A stretch of DNA of 61,623 bases. Source: Acholeplasmataceae bacterium. GTDB taxonomy: Bacteria > Bacillota_I > Bacilli_A > Acholeplasmatales > UBA5453. Made by a program: the position numbers and the translations under genes. The stretch covers positions 1 through 61,623 of the forward strand of contig DUQU01000018.1 in the NCBI GenBank assembly GCA_012837645.1, written 5' to 3'. Shown here piece by piece: positions 26,493 through 33,769 of this stretch (position 1 is the first letter of the stretch; every line of letters begins with the position of its first letter). The notes beneath the pieces are model-generated. The model worked only from the letters and a program-made list of their open reading frames with translations, was not told where the DNA came from and did not search any database.

Positions 26493-26642
26493 CTATTTTG
26501 TCTCCTTGTGAAGCGTATATTTACCGCACTTCTTACAAAACTTTCTTAATTCTAACCTTTTTGTTTGGGTTAGCTTGTTTTTAGTCGTTTGATAATTTCT
26601 TGATAAACATTCTTCACAAATAAGAATAATTTTCACTCGCAT
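26493..26642 (-). CDS. rpmG: 50S ribosomal protein L33 (zinc-binding form)
   Basis: This 49-residue gene reads [18 protein letters not shown] at its start and ends [14 protein letters not shown] before TAG. Two CxxC pairs (CEEC and CKKC) make it the zinc-binding type of L33. The ATG at 26642 follows AAAGGTGG and seven T. The position before secE is the conserved one. The ribosome binding site lies inside a short hairpin (CCAC and GTGG). Confidence 0.95.
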   Translation of the reverse strand: MRVKIILICEECLSRNYQTTKNKLTQTKRLELRKFCKKCGKYTLHKETK

Positions 26643-26675
26643 AAAAAAACCACCTTTGTGGCAATTCGCATTGTT

Positions 26676-26704
26676 ATTCTAACAAATTGAATAAACCTAG
26701 TCAA
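26676..26704 (-). promoter_or_regulatory. Promoter of rpmG-secE-nusG
   Basis: On the minus strand, -35 TTGACT (26704-26699), 17 bases, -10 TAGAAT (26681-26676). Confidence 0.82.
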
Positions 26705-26740
26705 TACATTATATAAAATTAAATATCATCGTGCAACTTT

Positions 26741-27265
26741 TTAAAGCTCAATTTTTTTTAATTTCCTTTTTATTCGATAAATTGCATTATAGACTTGTTT
26801 AGAATTGAGAGTTAAGATTTCAGCAATTTTAGTAATCGTTTTATTTTTTAAATAATATAACTCATAAACATCTTGTTCCAGTTTTGATTTAAATTTTATC
26901 TTTTCATAATGATAACTATTGCTAGTTTCTTCCCCAATTACGAAATCATCTTTTAGAGCTTGTAGTCCATGCCATTCTCTTTTGTTTTTTTGATGTAAAC
27001 AACTATAATGTCTTATCAAAATAACTTCAAAATAGCGCATAAAAGTTTTATTGTATTTTTCTTCAAAGGAGTTAATCGCTTTTAATAAACAAATTACTCC
27101 TTCTTGAAAGTAGTCGTCATAATATTTTTCATAAAAAAAGAAGGAATGAATCTTTTTATAAATAAAGTTTTGATACTTTTTTAGCAAAATATCTAGAGCA
27201 ATCGAACAATGATTTTCTTTTACCATATAAAGGAGTTCATAATCATTGTATCGCTTTCTCGCCAC
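26741..27265 (-). CDS. sigH: Small sigma factor of the SigH type
   Basis: The 174-residue protein has a sigma-70 region 2 (KKYQNFIYKKIHSFFF, then DDYFQEGVICLLKAINSFE, then MRYFEVILIRHY) and a region 4 helix-turn-helix (KTITKIAEILTLNSKQVYNAIY). The position, after rlmB and before rpmG-secE-nusG, is that of sigH in B. subtilis, so orthology is supported by context; sequence similarity could not be measured. It would direct RNA polymerase to a separate promoter set. The GTG start has AAGGTG 5 bases upstream. It is the last gene of the cysS-ATPase-rlmB transcript. Confidence 0.78.
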   Translation of the reverse strand: MARKRYNDYELLYMVKENHCSIALDILLKKYQNFIYKKIHSFFFYEKYYDDYFQEGVICLLKAINSFEEKYNKTFMRYFEVILIRHYSCLHQKNKREWHGLQALKDDFVIGEETSNSYHYEKIKFKSKLEQDVYELYYLKNKTITKIAEILTLNSKQVYNAIYRIKRKLKKIEL

Positions 27266-27274
27266 CGTATCACC

Positions 27275-27973
27275 TTATTTTTTTTGGGTTAATTGATATA
27301 ATAAAATTCCTGTTGCGACACTAACATTTAAGGAATTAATTTTTCCTTGCATCGGTATTTTCACTAACACATCACTACTTTTTTCTAACATATAAGAGAT
27401 GCCTCTACCCTCACTTCCCATAATTAAACAGTTTTTTTCTTTTAAAGGCATTTTTAAACTAATTTCTTCACCTTCTAAACTAGTACCGATAATATAAAAA
27501 TCTTGTTCTTTTAACTTTCTAACCGTTTGATAAAGGTTATCAACCAAAATGATTTTTACATATTCTAAAGCCCCTGAAGCCACTTTAGCAACTAAAGGAG
27601 TAATTTGAGCCTGCCTCTTTTTAGCGATTATTAAGCCATCCACTTTAAAGGCCTCTACCGTCCTAATAATTGCGCCTAAGTTTTGGGGATCAAAAATTTT
27701 ATCCAACAGCACGAGCGTTTTCATTTTACTAGTAAATACTTCTTCTAGTTGAAAACTTTCATAATCTTGAACTTCCATTACTATCCCTTGATGAACCGCA
27801 TTATTAGTTAATAAATTAAGTTCATGTTTGCTAACCTTCAAAAAAGAAATCTCATTCTTTCTTAAAAGGTTAATAATTTCTCGATCTTGAAATTTATTAT
27901 CTAGATACACTTTATATATAGGGCGGTTTTTTAAAATTACTTCTTTAGTAGTGTTTTTTCCGTAAATAATCAT
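27275..27973 (-). CDS. rlmB: SpoU/TrmH family 23S rRNA ribose methyltransferase (RlmB-like)
   Basis: The 232-residue protein has the SPOUT-knot motifs: LDKIFDPQNLGAIIRTVEAF (motif 1, Asn and Arg present), MGSEGRGIS (motif 2) and INSLNVSVATGILLYQL (motif 3). RlmB methylates the 2'-O of G2251 in 23S rRNA. The N-terminal substrate-binding domain is intact (IYGKNTTKEVIL). The start follows the P-type ATPase stop directly. In B. subtilis, mrnC lies between cysS and rlmB; here the ATPase takes that place. Confidence 0.92.
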   Translation of the reverse strand: MIIYGKNTTKEVILKNRPIYKVYLDNKFQDREIINLLRKNEISFLKVSKHELNLLTNNAVHQGIVMEVQDYESFQLEEVFTSKMKTLVLLDKIFDPQNLGAIIRTVEAFKVDGLIIAKKRQAQITPLVAKVASGALEYVKIILVDNLYQTVRKLKEQDFYIIGTSLEGEEISLKMPLKEKNCLIMGSEGRGISYMLEKSSDVLVKIPMQGKINSLNVSVATGILLYQLTQKK

Positions 27974-30403
27974 TTATACACCTGAAAGTTTCATAATTGC
28001 AGCCTTAACGCCTCGTGCTATCCAGCTAGGTAGTTTCACAAAAAAGGTAATTAGCAGAGGAGCACTTTGCACCATTACAATTAACAATAAAAACAATTCT
28101 ACTCCTAATTGATTAAAGTCATTATTTTTAGTTGATAAATAAAATTTGAATAAAGGATTAAAGTTAAAAACAGTCGGGATGAAAACAATCGCGGCAATAA
28201 AAAGCAATAAAGTCACAAATAACAAAATTCTCTTATAAGTTGTAAGTGGTTGAATTACACGATATAAAACAACAAAGCCAGTAAAGGTTGCTGAAATCAC
28301 AATTAAAGTTGAACTTTCTGCATCCGTCATATTGAGTTTAGTTTTTAAAAAATAAATTATTAAAGTTTGAAAAGCTACCGTTAAAGCCCCAGGCAGTGCT
28401 TTTTTCATAACGTTACTTAAAAAGCGACCTTTAATTTGCTCATTATTAACTTGTAAGCTTATTAAAAAGGAAGGCATCCCAATTACGAGAAAATCTATTA
28501 AAAAAAGTTGGACTGGGGAAATCGGATATTCTTTAGTAACGAAAAAGGCGACCATTGTTAATAAAACTGAGAAGATTGTTTTTGTTAAAAAGAGCGTTGC
28601 GACTCTTTGGATATTGTTGATGACTCTTCTTCCTTCTCCAACTACTTTTGGCATACTTGAAAAATTAGAATCCAACAAAACTAAATGGCTTGCATTACGA
28701 GCAGCTTCACTACCACTCGCTAAAGCAATCGAGGCGTCAGCTTCTTTTAAAGCTAAAATATCATTAACACCGTCTCCGGTCATCGCGACTGTTTTACCAC
28801 TCGCTTTTAGAGCTTGAATTAAGAGCTTTTTTTGCTCAGGACTAACTCTCCCAAAGATTTGATATTTACTAGCGCTTTCAACAACTTCTTTATCATCTAA
28901 GTTTTCTAAAGAAATATATTTATCAGCATTAGGAACCCCCGCTCTTTTGGCAATTTGAGAAACTGTTAAAGCATTATCACCAGAAATTACTCTCACATCA
29001 ACGTTATGAGTGTTAAAATACTCAATCGTAGCGATAGCGTCATTTCTAACGGTATCTTCCAATAACACAAATGCTAAAGGTGTCATTTTAGGCAACTTTT
29101 CATTAGTAAGCGCTTCTTCACTATGGGCTAACAACAACACTCGGTAACCTTTTCTAGCTTCTTTTTCCACTTCTTTTTTAATATCTAGATAATTACCTTG
29201 CCATAAAATAAATTCTGGAGCTCCTAAAGCAAAAGTTCCTAATTGATTGAATTCAACAGCCGTATATTTCCTTTGCGAAGAAAAAGAGACGACTTTATTG
29301 GCTTTCCTTGGTCTTTTACTAATTCCAAACTTCTCAACTAATGCTAAAGACGTTTGATTATTATCTTCTAAATAGGCCATTAAATGAGGAATGATTTTAT
29401 CGGGATGGTATTTTTTATCTTCACTTAAAAAGATGGTTTCTTTTACTTCCATCGTGCCATCGGTAATCGTGCCTGTCTTATCTAAACACAAAGTATCAAC
29501 CCGAGCTAACGTTTCGATACAATAAAGTTCTTGCACCAAAGTATTATTTTGTGCCAACCTAATTACTCCGACCGCCAAAGCGACGCTAGTGAGTAAAAAA
29601 AGGCCAGAAGGCATCATTCCAATCATCGCACCAGCAGTTTTTTCAATCGCAGTTGGATAATTGATACCTTGATTGTATTGGACAAAAAACAAGCCAATAC
29701 CCACAGGAATAATAAAAATACCAATTGTTGTAATAATAATTTTTAATGATTTAATTAAATCGGAGTTAGGTTTCTTATATTGTTTTGCTTTTTTAGTTAA
29801 ACTTTCAACATAGGCATCTTTACCTACTTTAACTGCTTCTGCAAGACAATTACCACTAACAACATACGACCCCGATAAGAGCTTGTCTCCCTTTTGTTTA
29901 CCAATAGGATCAGATTCACCAGTTAAAAGCGATTCATCAACTTCGACAAAACCTTCTCTAACAATACAATCCGCGATAATTTGATTACCTATTTTTAAAA
30001 ATATTAAATCATTTAAAACGACTTCATCGATTGCAATCTCTTCTTTTTCTCCTTCTCTTAAAACTAGTGCTTTAGGATTAGAGATAAGCGAGAGCCGATC
30101 GATAGTCTTTTTCGCTTTTATTTCTTGGAAAATTCCAATTACGGTATTAAGAGTAATAATAATCATAAAAAATAAGTGTTTATAAGATTGAATTGAAATT
30201 AACATCGCCGCAATCGAGATATTAACAATATTAAAAAAAGTGAAAATATTAGTTAGAATTATCCCTAAAACCGTCTTTGAGGAGCCTTTAGCGGTTTTAT
30301 TAACATAATTTAGTTGTTTTCTAATATTGACATCTTCTTTGGTTAGTCCTTCTTTTAATGAAGGTGGATGTAAAATAATTTGTTCTTTTCGAGTCGCTTC
30401 CAC
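27974..30403 (-). CDS. Cation-transporting P-type ATPase
   Basis: The 809-residue membrane protein shows the P-type hallmarks: actuator TGES at 161-164, phosphorylated D308 in DKTGT, and the hinge TGDGVND. Hydrophobic segments flank these domains as in the Ca/Mg-type class (4 segments before and several after). The ion-site motif of helix 4 reads MMPSGLFLL, with Ser where Ca pumps usually have Glu (PEGL), so the substrate is unclear. There is no N-terminal metal-binding domain. It starts with GTG overlapping the cysS stop by one base, so it is coupled to cysS and precedes rlmB. Confidence 0.9.
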   Translation of the reverse strand: MEATRKEQIILHPPSLKEGLTKEDVNIRKQLNYVNKTAKGSSKTVLGIILTNIFTFFNIVNISIAAMLISIQSYKHLFFMIIITLNTVIGIFQEIKAKKTIDRLSLISNPKALVLREGEKEEIAIDEVVLNDLIFLKIGNQIIADCIVREGFVEVDESLLTGESDPIGKQKGDKLLSGSYVVSGNCLAEAVKVGKDAYVESLTKKAKQYKKPNSDLIKSLKIIITTIGIFIIPVGIGLFFVQYNQGINYPTAIEKTAGAMIGMMPSGLFLLTSVALAVGVIRLAQNNTLVQELYCIETLARVDTLCLDKTGTITDGTMEVKETIFLSEDKKYHPDKIIPHLMAYLEDNNQTSLALVEKFGISKRPRKANKVVSFSSQRKYTAVEFNQLGTFALGAPEFILWQGNYLDIKKEVEKEARKGYRVLLLAHSEEALTNEKLPKMTPLAFVLLEDTVRNDAIATIEYFNTHNVDVRVISGDNALTVSQIAKRAGVPNADKYISLENLDDKEVVESASKYQIFGRVSPEQKKLLIQALKASGKTVAMTGDGVNDILALKEADASIALASGSEAARNASHLVLLDSNFSSMPKVVGEGRRVINNIQRVATLFLTKTIFSVLLTMVAFFVTKEYPISPVQLFLIDFLVIGMPSFLISLQVNNEQIKGRFLSNVMKKALPGALTVAFQTLIIYFLKTKLNMTDAESSTLIVISATFTGFVVLYRVIQPLTTYKRILLFVTLLLFIAAIVFIPTVFNFNPLFKFYLSTKNNDFNQLGVELFLLLIVMVQSAPLLITFFVKLPSWIARGVKAAIMKLSGV

Positions 30404-31716
30404 TATAAAATACCTGCTTCAATCAATCTTATTCTTATCTCATCTGCCTCTTGATATCTTTTTTCTTTTCTTAAGGTTTGCCAGGCTTTATAGTCTTTAA
30501 TTTGCTCTTTTGTGAGTTTTTGTTGGTCTAAACTAATCCCGAAAATACTAAGGAGAAGAGTTGCCGTATAATAATATTGCGCTTTTTCCGCTAGTTGTTC
30601 AGCTTTATTTAAGTTCTTAATTGCTTCAAAAACTACTGTTAAACCATTAGCAGTATTAAAATCATCATTTAATGCTTTTTTAAAATCATCGATTAATATT
30701 TCATCATAATTGATTTTCTTATAACTATTAATTGTTAGTTCTAAAAGCGCTTGGTTTAAAGCCCTTTTAACTCGTTCCCATTCATTATTGAACTGCTCCA
30801 TCAAACTAGCAGAATAATTAATTGGTTGACGATAATGATGAGCCAAAATCAGCATTCTAAAAGCTTGATAAGGAGTTTCTTTTAATAAATCCCTTACTAA
30901 AATGATATTTCCTAACGATTTACTCATTTTTTCTTGATCCATATCTAAGCGACCAACATGAAGCCAAAATCTCGCTAAAGAGTGGTTATAAAGCGCCTTT
31001 GCTTGAGAGATTTCATTTTCATGATGAGGAAACTTAAGATCGCTACCACCACCATGAATATCGATAAGATCGTTAAAAATAACATCGTTCATGCAAGCAC
31101 ACTCGGTATGCCAACCTGGTCTTCCTTTTCCCCAAGGTGAATCATAGTTTAAGCCTAATGTTGTTTTTTTCCAAAGTGTAAAATCGAGAGGATTTTCTTT
31201 ATCTTTATTTTCTGCTATTCTCGCTCCACTAATCAACTCATCAATTTGTTGATTGGAAAGTTTCCCATAATCGGCTACTTTTAAAACTCTAAAATAAACC
31301 CCTTGCTCACCTTCATAAGCATATCCTTTCGCGATTAAATCAGCAATATAAAAGATCATTTCAGGAACGTATTCAGTCGCCCTGGGGGATAAAGTTGGTT
31401 CTAAACTCCCTAATCTAGCAACGTCTTCAAAATAGGCCTCTATAAAAACTTTCGTTAAATCATTTTCGTTAATTTTAAGTTTTTCCGCTTCTAAAATAAT
31501 TTTATCGTCAATATCAGTAATGTTAGAAACGTATTTTACTTGATAACCTAAGTAGCTAAAGTATCTTTTTACCACGTCAAAAAAAACTACCGGCCTTGCA
31601 TTACCAATATGAATGTAATTATAAACTGTCGGTCCACAAACGTACAACGAAAGCTCCCCTTCTTTAATTGTTTCAAACTTTTCTTTTTTACTCGTTAAAC
31701 TATTATAAAGCTTCAT
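30403..31716 (-). CDS. cysS: Cysteinyl-tRNA synthetase
   Basis: The 437-residue class I synthetase has HIGN in YIHIGNARPVVFFD, KMSKS in EKMSKSLGN, and zinc ligands Cys in LYVCGPTVYN, Cys in HTECACM and HHENE. It charges tRNA-Cys. It leads a coupled transcript with the P-type ATPase, rlmB and the sigma factor. The leader after the promoter is only about 30 bases, so no T-box riboswitch is present. Ribosome binding site AGGGG precedes the ATG. Confidence 0.97.
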   Translation of the reverse strand: MKLYNSLTSKKEKFETIKEGELSLYVCGPTVYNYIHIGNARPVVFFDVVKRYFSYLGYQVKYVSNITDIDDKIILEAEKLKINENDLTKVFIEAYFEDVARLGSLEPTLSPRATEYVPEMIFYIADLIAKGYAYEGEQGVYFRVLKVADYGKLSNQQIDELISGARIAENKDKENPLDFTLWKKTTLGLNYDSPWGKGRPGWHTECACMNDVIFNDLIDIHGGGSDLKFPHHENEISQAKALYNHSLARFWLHVGRLDMDQEKMSKSLGNIILVRDLLKETPYQAFRMLILAHHYRQPINYSASLMEQFNNEWERVKRALNQALLELTINSYKKINYDEILIDDFKKALNDDFNTANGLTVVFEAIKNLNKAEQLAEKAQYYYTATLLLSIFGISLDQQKLTKEQIKDYKAWQTLRKEKRYQEADEIRIRLIEAGIL

Positions 31717-31750
31717 TTTAACCCCTATCTTCGGTAAATATAGTATATGT

Positions 31751-31779
31751 ATTATAATTTATCTCACTTTTTTTTACAA
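31751..31779 (-). promoter_or_regulatory. cysS promoter
   Basis: On the minus strand, -35 TTGTAA (31779-31774), 17 bases, -10 TATAAT (31756-31751), directly beyond the DUF2779 gene. Confidence 0.8.
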
Positions 31780-33609
31780 CTATTTATAAACTGCCTTTCT
31801 AATTCCTCTTAAAATTTCTACCATCGCCCAAGTGTCTTGTTTGCAATATTCAATTAAATTCGCATAACCTTCTCGATATTCCTCTGGATTCAAGTTGGGA
31901 AATCTTGCATACATCGTATAAGCTTGGTTACCATTTTGGATTTCTAAATCTCGATACGATAAGTTAGTAAAAACTGGAAGTACCTTTTTGATCGAATAAG
32001 AGCCTTCTAATGAAACATCATAAAAATTATACATTTTAGCCCTTTCTTTATCGAAGCCTAAAGCTTGATAAAAACTAGTCTTCGTTTTAACAAGGTCCAT
32101 AATATCAAAAAGCCGGTTAGAAATATCTTGTAATCTTTCCCGATAAGCAGGAAACATCTCCCCCAACTCTCTAATTCTTGTCTTTTCAAAAGCGGCATTA
32201 TAAACTGTCACACTGCCACCGTCAGGTTTAATATATTTAAGTAAATTAACAACTAATTCTTCCCTTCGGTCTTGATGATCGGGAGCTAAAAAGCCATAAT
32301 GGTCCTTTTCTTTATCACATTCACCTTCAGACTTTTCTACATGTAAGGAAAACTGAAATAAACTTTGACTATGTGGTGTTTCATATTTAAAACGTGGTAA
32401 AGGACAAGGAAATGACTCAAAATCTAAATGATAGAGAGGATATTTTAATTCATTTAATCCCGCTCTAATTTTTTCTTTATCATAGTAAGGCTCTCCAGAT
32501 TTTACAACATCATATTGAATAACATTATTCGGTCTACTTAACCATTCTCGAGGAATATCTAACATCGATAAGTAACCTTCTTTTATTAAATCATAAGGTA
32601 AATGTTTTCTCCCGTTTTCCTTAAAACCATGATGGTTAAAAAAGTATTGTAAAATGTTGTTTTTCGGCAATTTTTGAAAACAGATCGGGGTAAAGACGCA
32701 CTCTCTCGTTTTCTTCCTTTGGCAATGTCTTCCCAAAGGCACTTCTGAAGCATTCATTTCATCCAAGTGGTCAATAACTACTTTTAAATCTTTTTCTAAG
32801 AGTGGTAAATATCGTTTCGTAACTCCAGTTAAATCGATAAAGGCGAGAATCTCATCGCTATAAAGAGGCTCATTATTACTATCACGTTTACCATCAAAGA
32901 TATAATCGCTATTTAAAACAGCTAAATAGTAGTGAGTTGGTTTTTTAGTTGTTGATGATTTTTCAATAATAAGTCTTTGGTAAGCGAGGTCATAAACATA
33001 CCCCCCCACACTACTATACTTATCAAATAAAACTGCTTCCTTTTTAATAAAATCTTTACTAACCTCAACTCCTAACTCTCTTTTTAACTGATAAATACCA
33101 GCAATATTTTGAGTAAAGAGTGATTCTCCTTTAACTTTTATATCTAAAAACTTATTGGTGGTGGTTGCTTTTGATTCAAAAACAGCATTAAAATTTTCGC
33201 TTTCTAAATAACCATCTAAAAAAGCATAAAATTGATACCCTAGTTCTTCCATTTCAAATCTCTTTTGCAACCTTGTTTCCTTGTGATAAGTGATTTTTCC
33301 AGGAAACTTTTTAGCAACTATTTGAGCTGCTAAAGTTTCGATTTCATCATAATAATCCATCATAACAGCTAATTGTTCATCTTCAGGATAAATTAAATCT
33401 TCTTCTTCTTCGCCACTAAGAGGATCGTAGTTAAACATCGCCTCCAATAAATATTGCTTTCGTTCTTCATTATCTGCGCTGATAACTTCATCTAAGTTTT
33501 CAGAAAAACTAACTAGCCCTTCTTTTTTCTTATGATATATTTCCGCCAAACCAGCAAAGCGATTACAACGAATAATATTAATAAATCCGGTTTTAGAAAC
33601 TTTTAACAT
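31780..33609 (-). CDS. DUF2779 protein, putative nuclease with Cas4-like and DEDD-like parts
   Basis: The protein (609 residues) resembles the DUF2779 family. The N-terminal half has a Cys near the start (IIRCNRFAGLAEIY), a PD-(D/E)xK-like stretch (YQFYAFLDGYLES and FNAVFESKA) and a Cys cluster (GRHCQRKKTRECVFTPIC) like the Fe-S Cys of Cas4/AddB-type nucleases. The C-terminal half holds YHLDFESFPCPLPRF, VYNAAFEKTRI and EYCKQDTWAMVEIL, which look like an RNase H-fold DEDD exonuclease. No experimental function is known to me. I chose the ATG at 33609, with AGGG upstream. It has its own promoter. Confidence 0.8.
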   Translation of the reverse strand: MLKVSKTGFINIIRCNRFAGLAEIYHKKKEGLVSFSENLDEVISADNEERKQYLLEAMFNYDPLSGEEEEDLIYPEDEQLAVMMDYYDEIETLAAQIVAKKFPGKITYHKETRLQKRFEMEELGYQFYAFLDGYLESENFNAVFESKATTTNKFLDIKVKGESLFTQNIAGIYQLKRELGVEVSKDFIKKEAVLFDKYSSVGGYVYDLAYQRLIIEKSSTTKKPTHYYLAVLNSDYIFDGKRDSNNEPLYSDEILAFIDLTGVTKRYLPLLEKDLKVVIDHLDEMNASEVPLGRHCQRKKTRECVFTPICFQKLPKNNILQYFFNHHGFKENGRKHLPYDLIKEGYLSMLDIPREWLSRPNNVIQYDVVKSGEPYYDKEKIRAGLNELKYPLYHLDFESFPCPLPRFKYETPHSQSLFQFSLHVEKSEGECDKEKDHYGFLAPDHQDRREELVVNLLKYIKPDGGSVTVYNAAFEKTRIRELGEMFPAYRERLQDISNRLFDIMDLVKTKTSFYQALGFDKERAKMYNFYDVSLEGSYSIKKVLPVFTNLSYRDLEIQNGNQAYTMYARFPNLNPEEYREGYANLIEYCKQDTWAMVEILRGIRKAVYK

Positions 33610-33627
33610 TATCATCACCCTAACTTC

Positions 33628-33656
33628 ATCTTAACAAACATTATTTCTTAATTCAA
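33628..33656 (-). promoter_or_regulatory. Promoter of the DUF2779 gene
   Basis: On the minus strand, -35 TTGAAT (33656-33651), 17 bases, -10 TAAGAT (33633-33628). The start of transcription would lie only about 15 bases from the start codon. Confidence 0.7.
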
Positions 33657-33742
33657 TGTAATTTTATAATATAATTATATAATTACTTTTTTAAATTTGT
33701 TTTCATCCTTAAATAAATTTATTAAAACAACTGCTTTTTTGG

Positions 33743-33769
33743 GCAAAAAAAAAGGTCAATTAAGACCTT
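33743..33769 (-). terminator. Terminator overlapping the lipoprotein stop codon
   Basis: Minus-strand AAGGTC and GACCTT form the stem with loop TTAATT, followed by nine T in all. The lipoprotein stop codon TGA (33758-33756) sits across loop and stem. Confidence 0.88.

Noticed and set aside
31717-31779. Possible T-box or other riboswitch upstream of cysS (also considered for gltX and metG)
   Set aside because: The cysS leader is only about 30 bases, metG starts inside the rsmI stop, and gltX has only a short gap with a hairpin. There is no room for a T-box.
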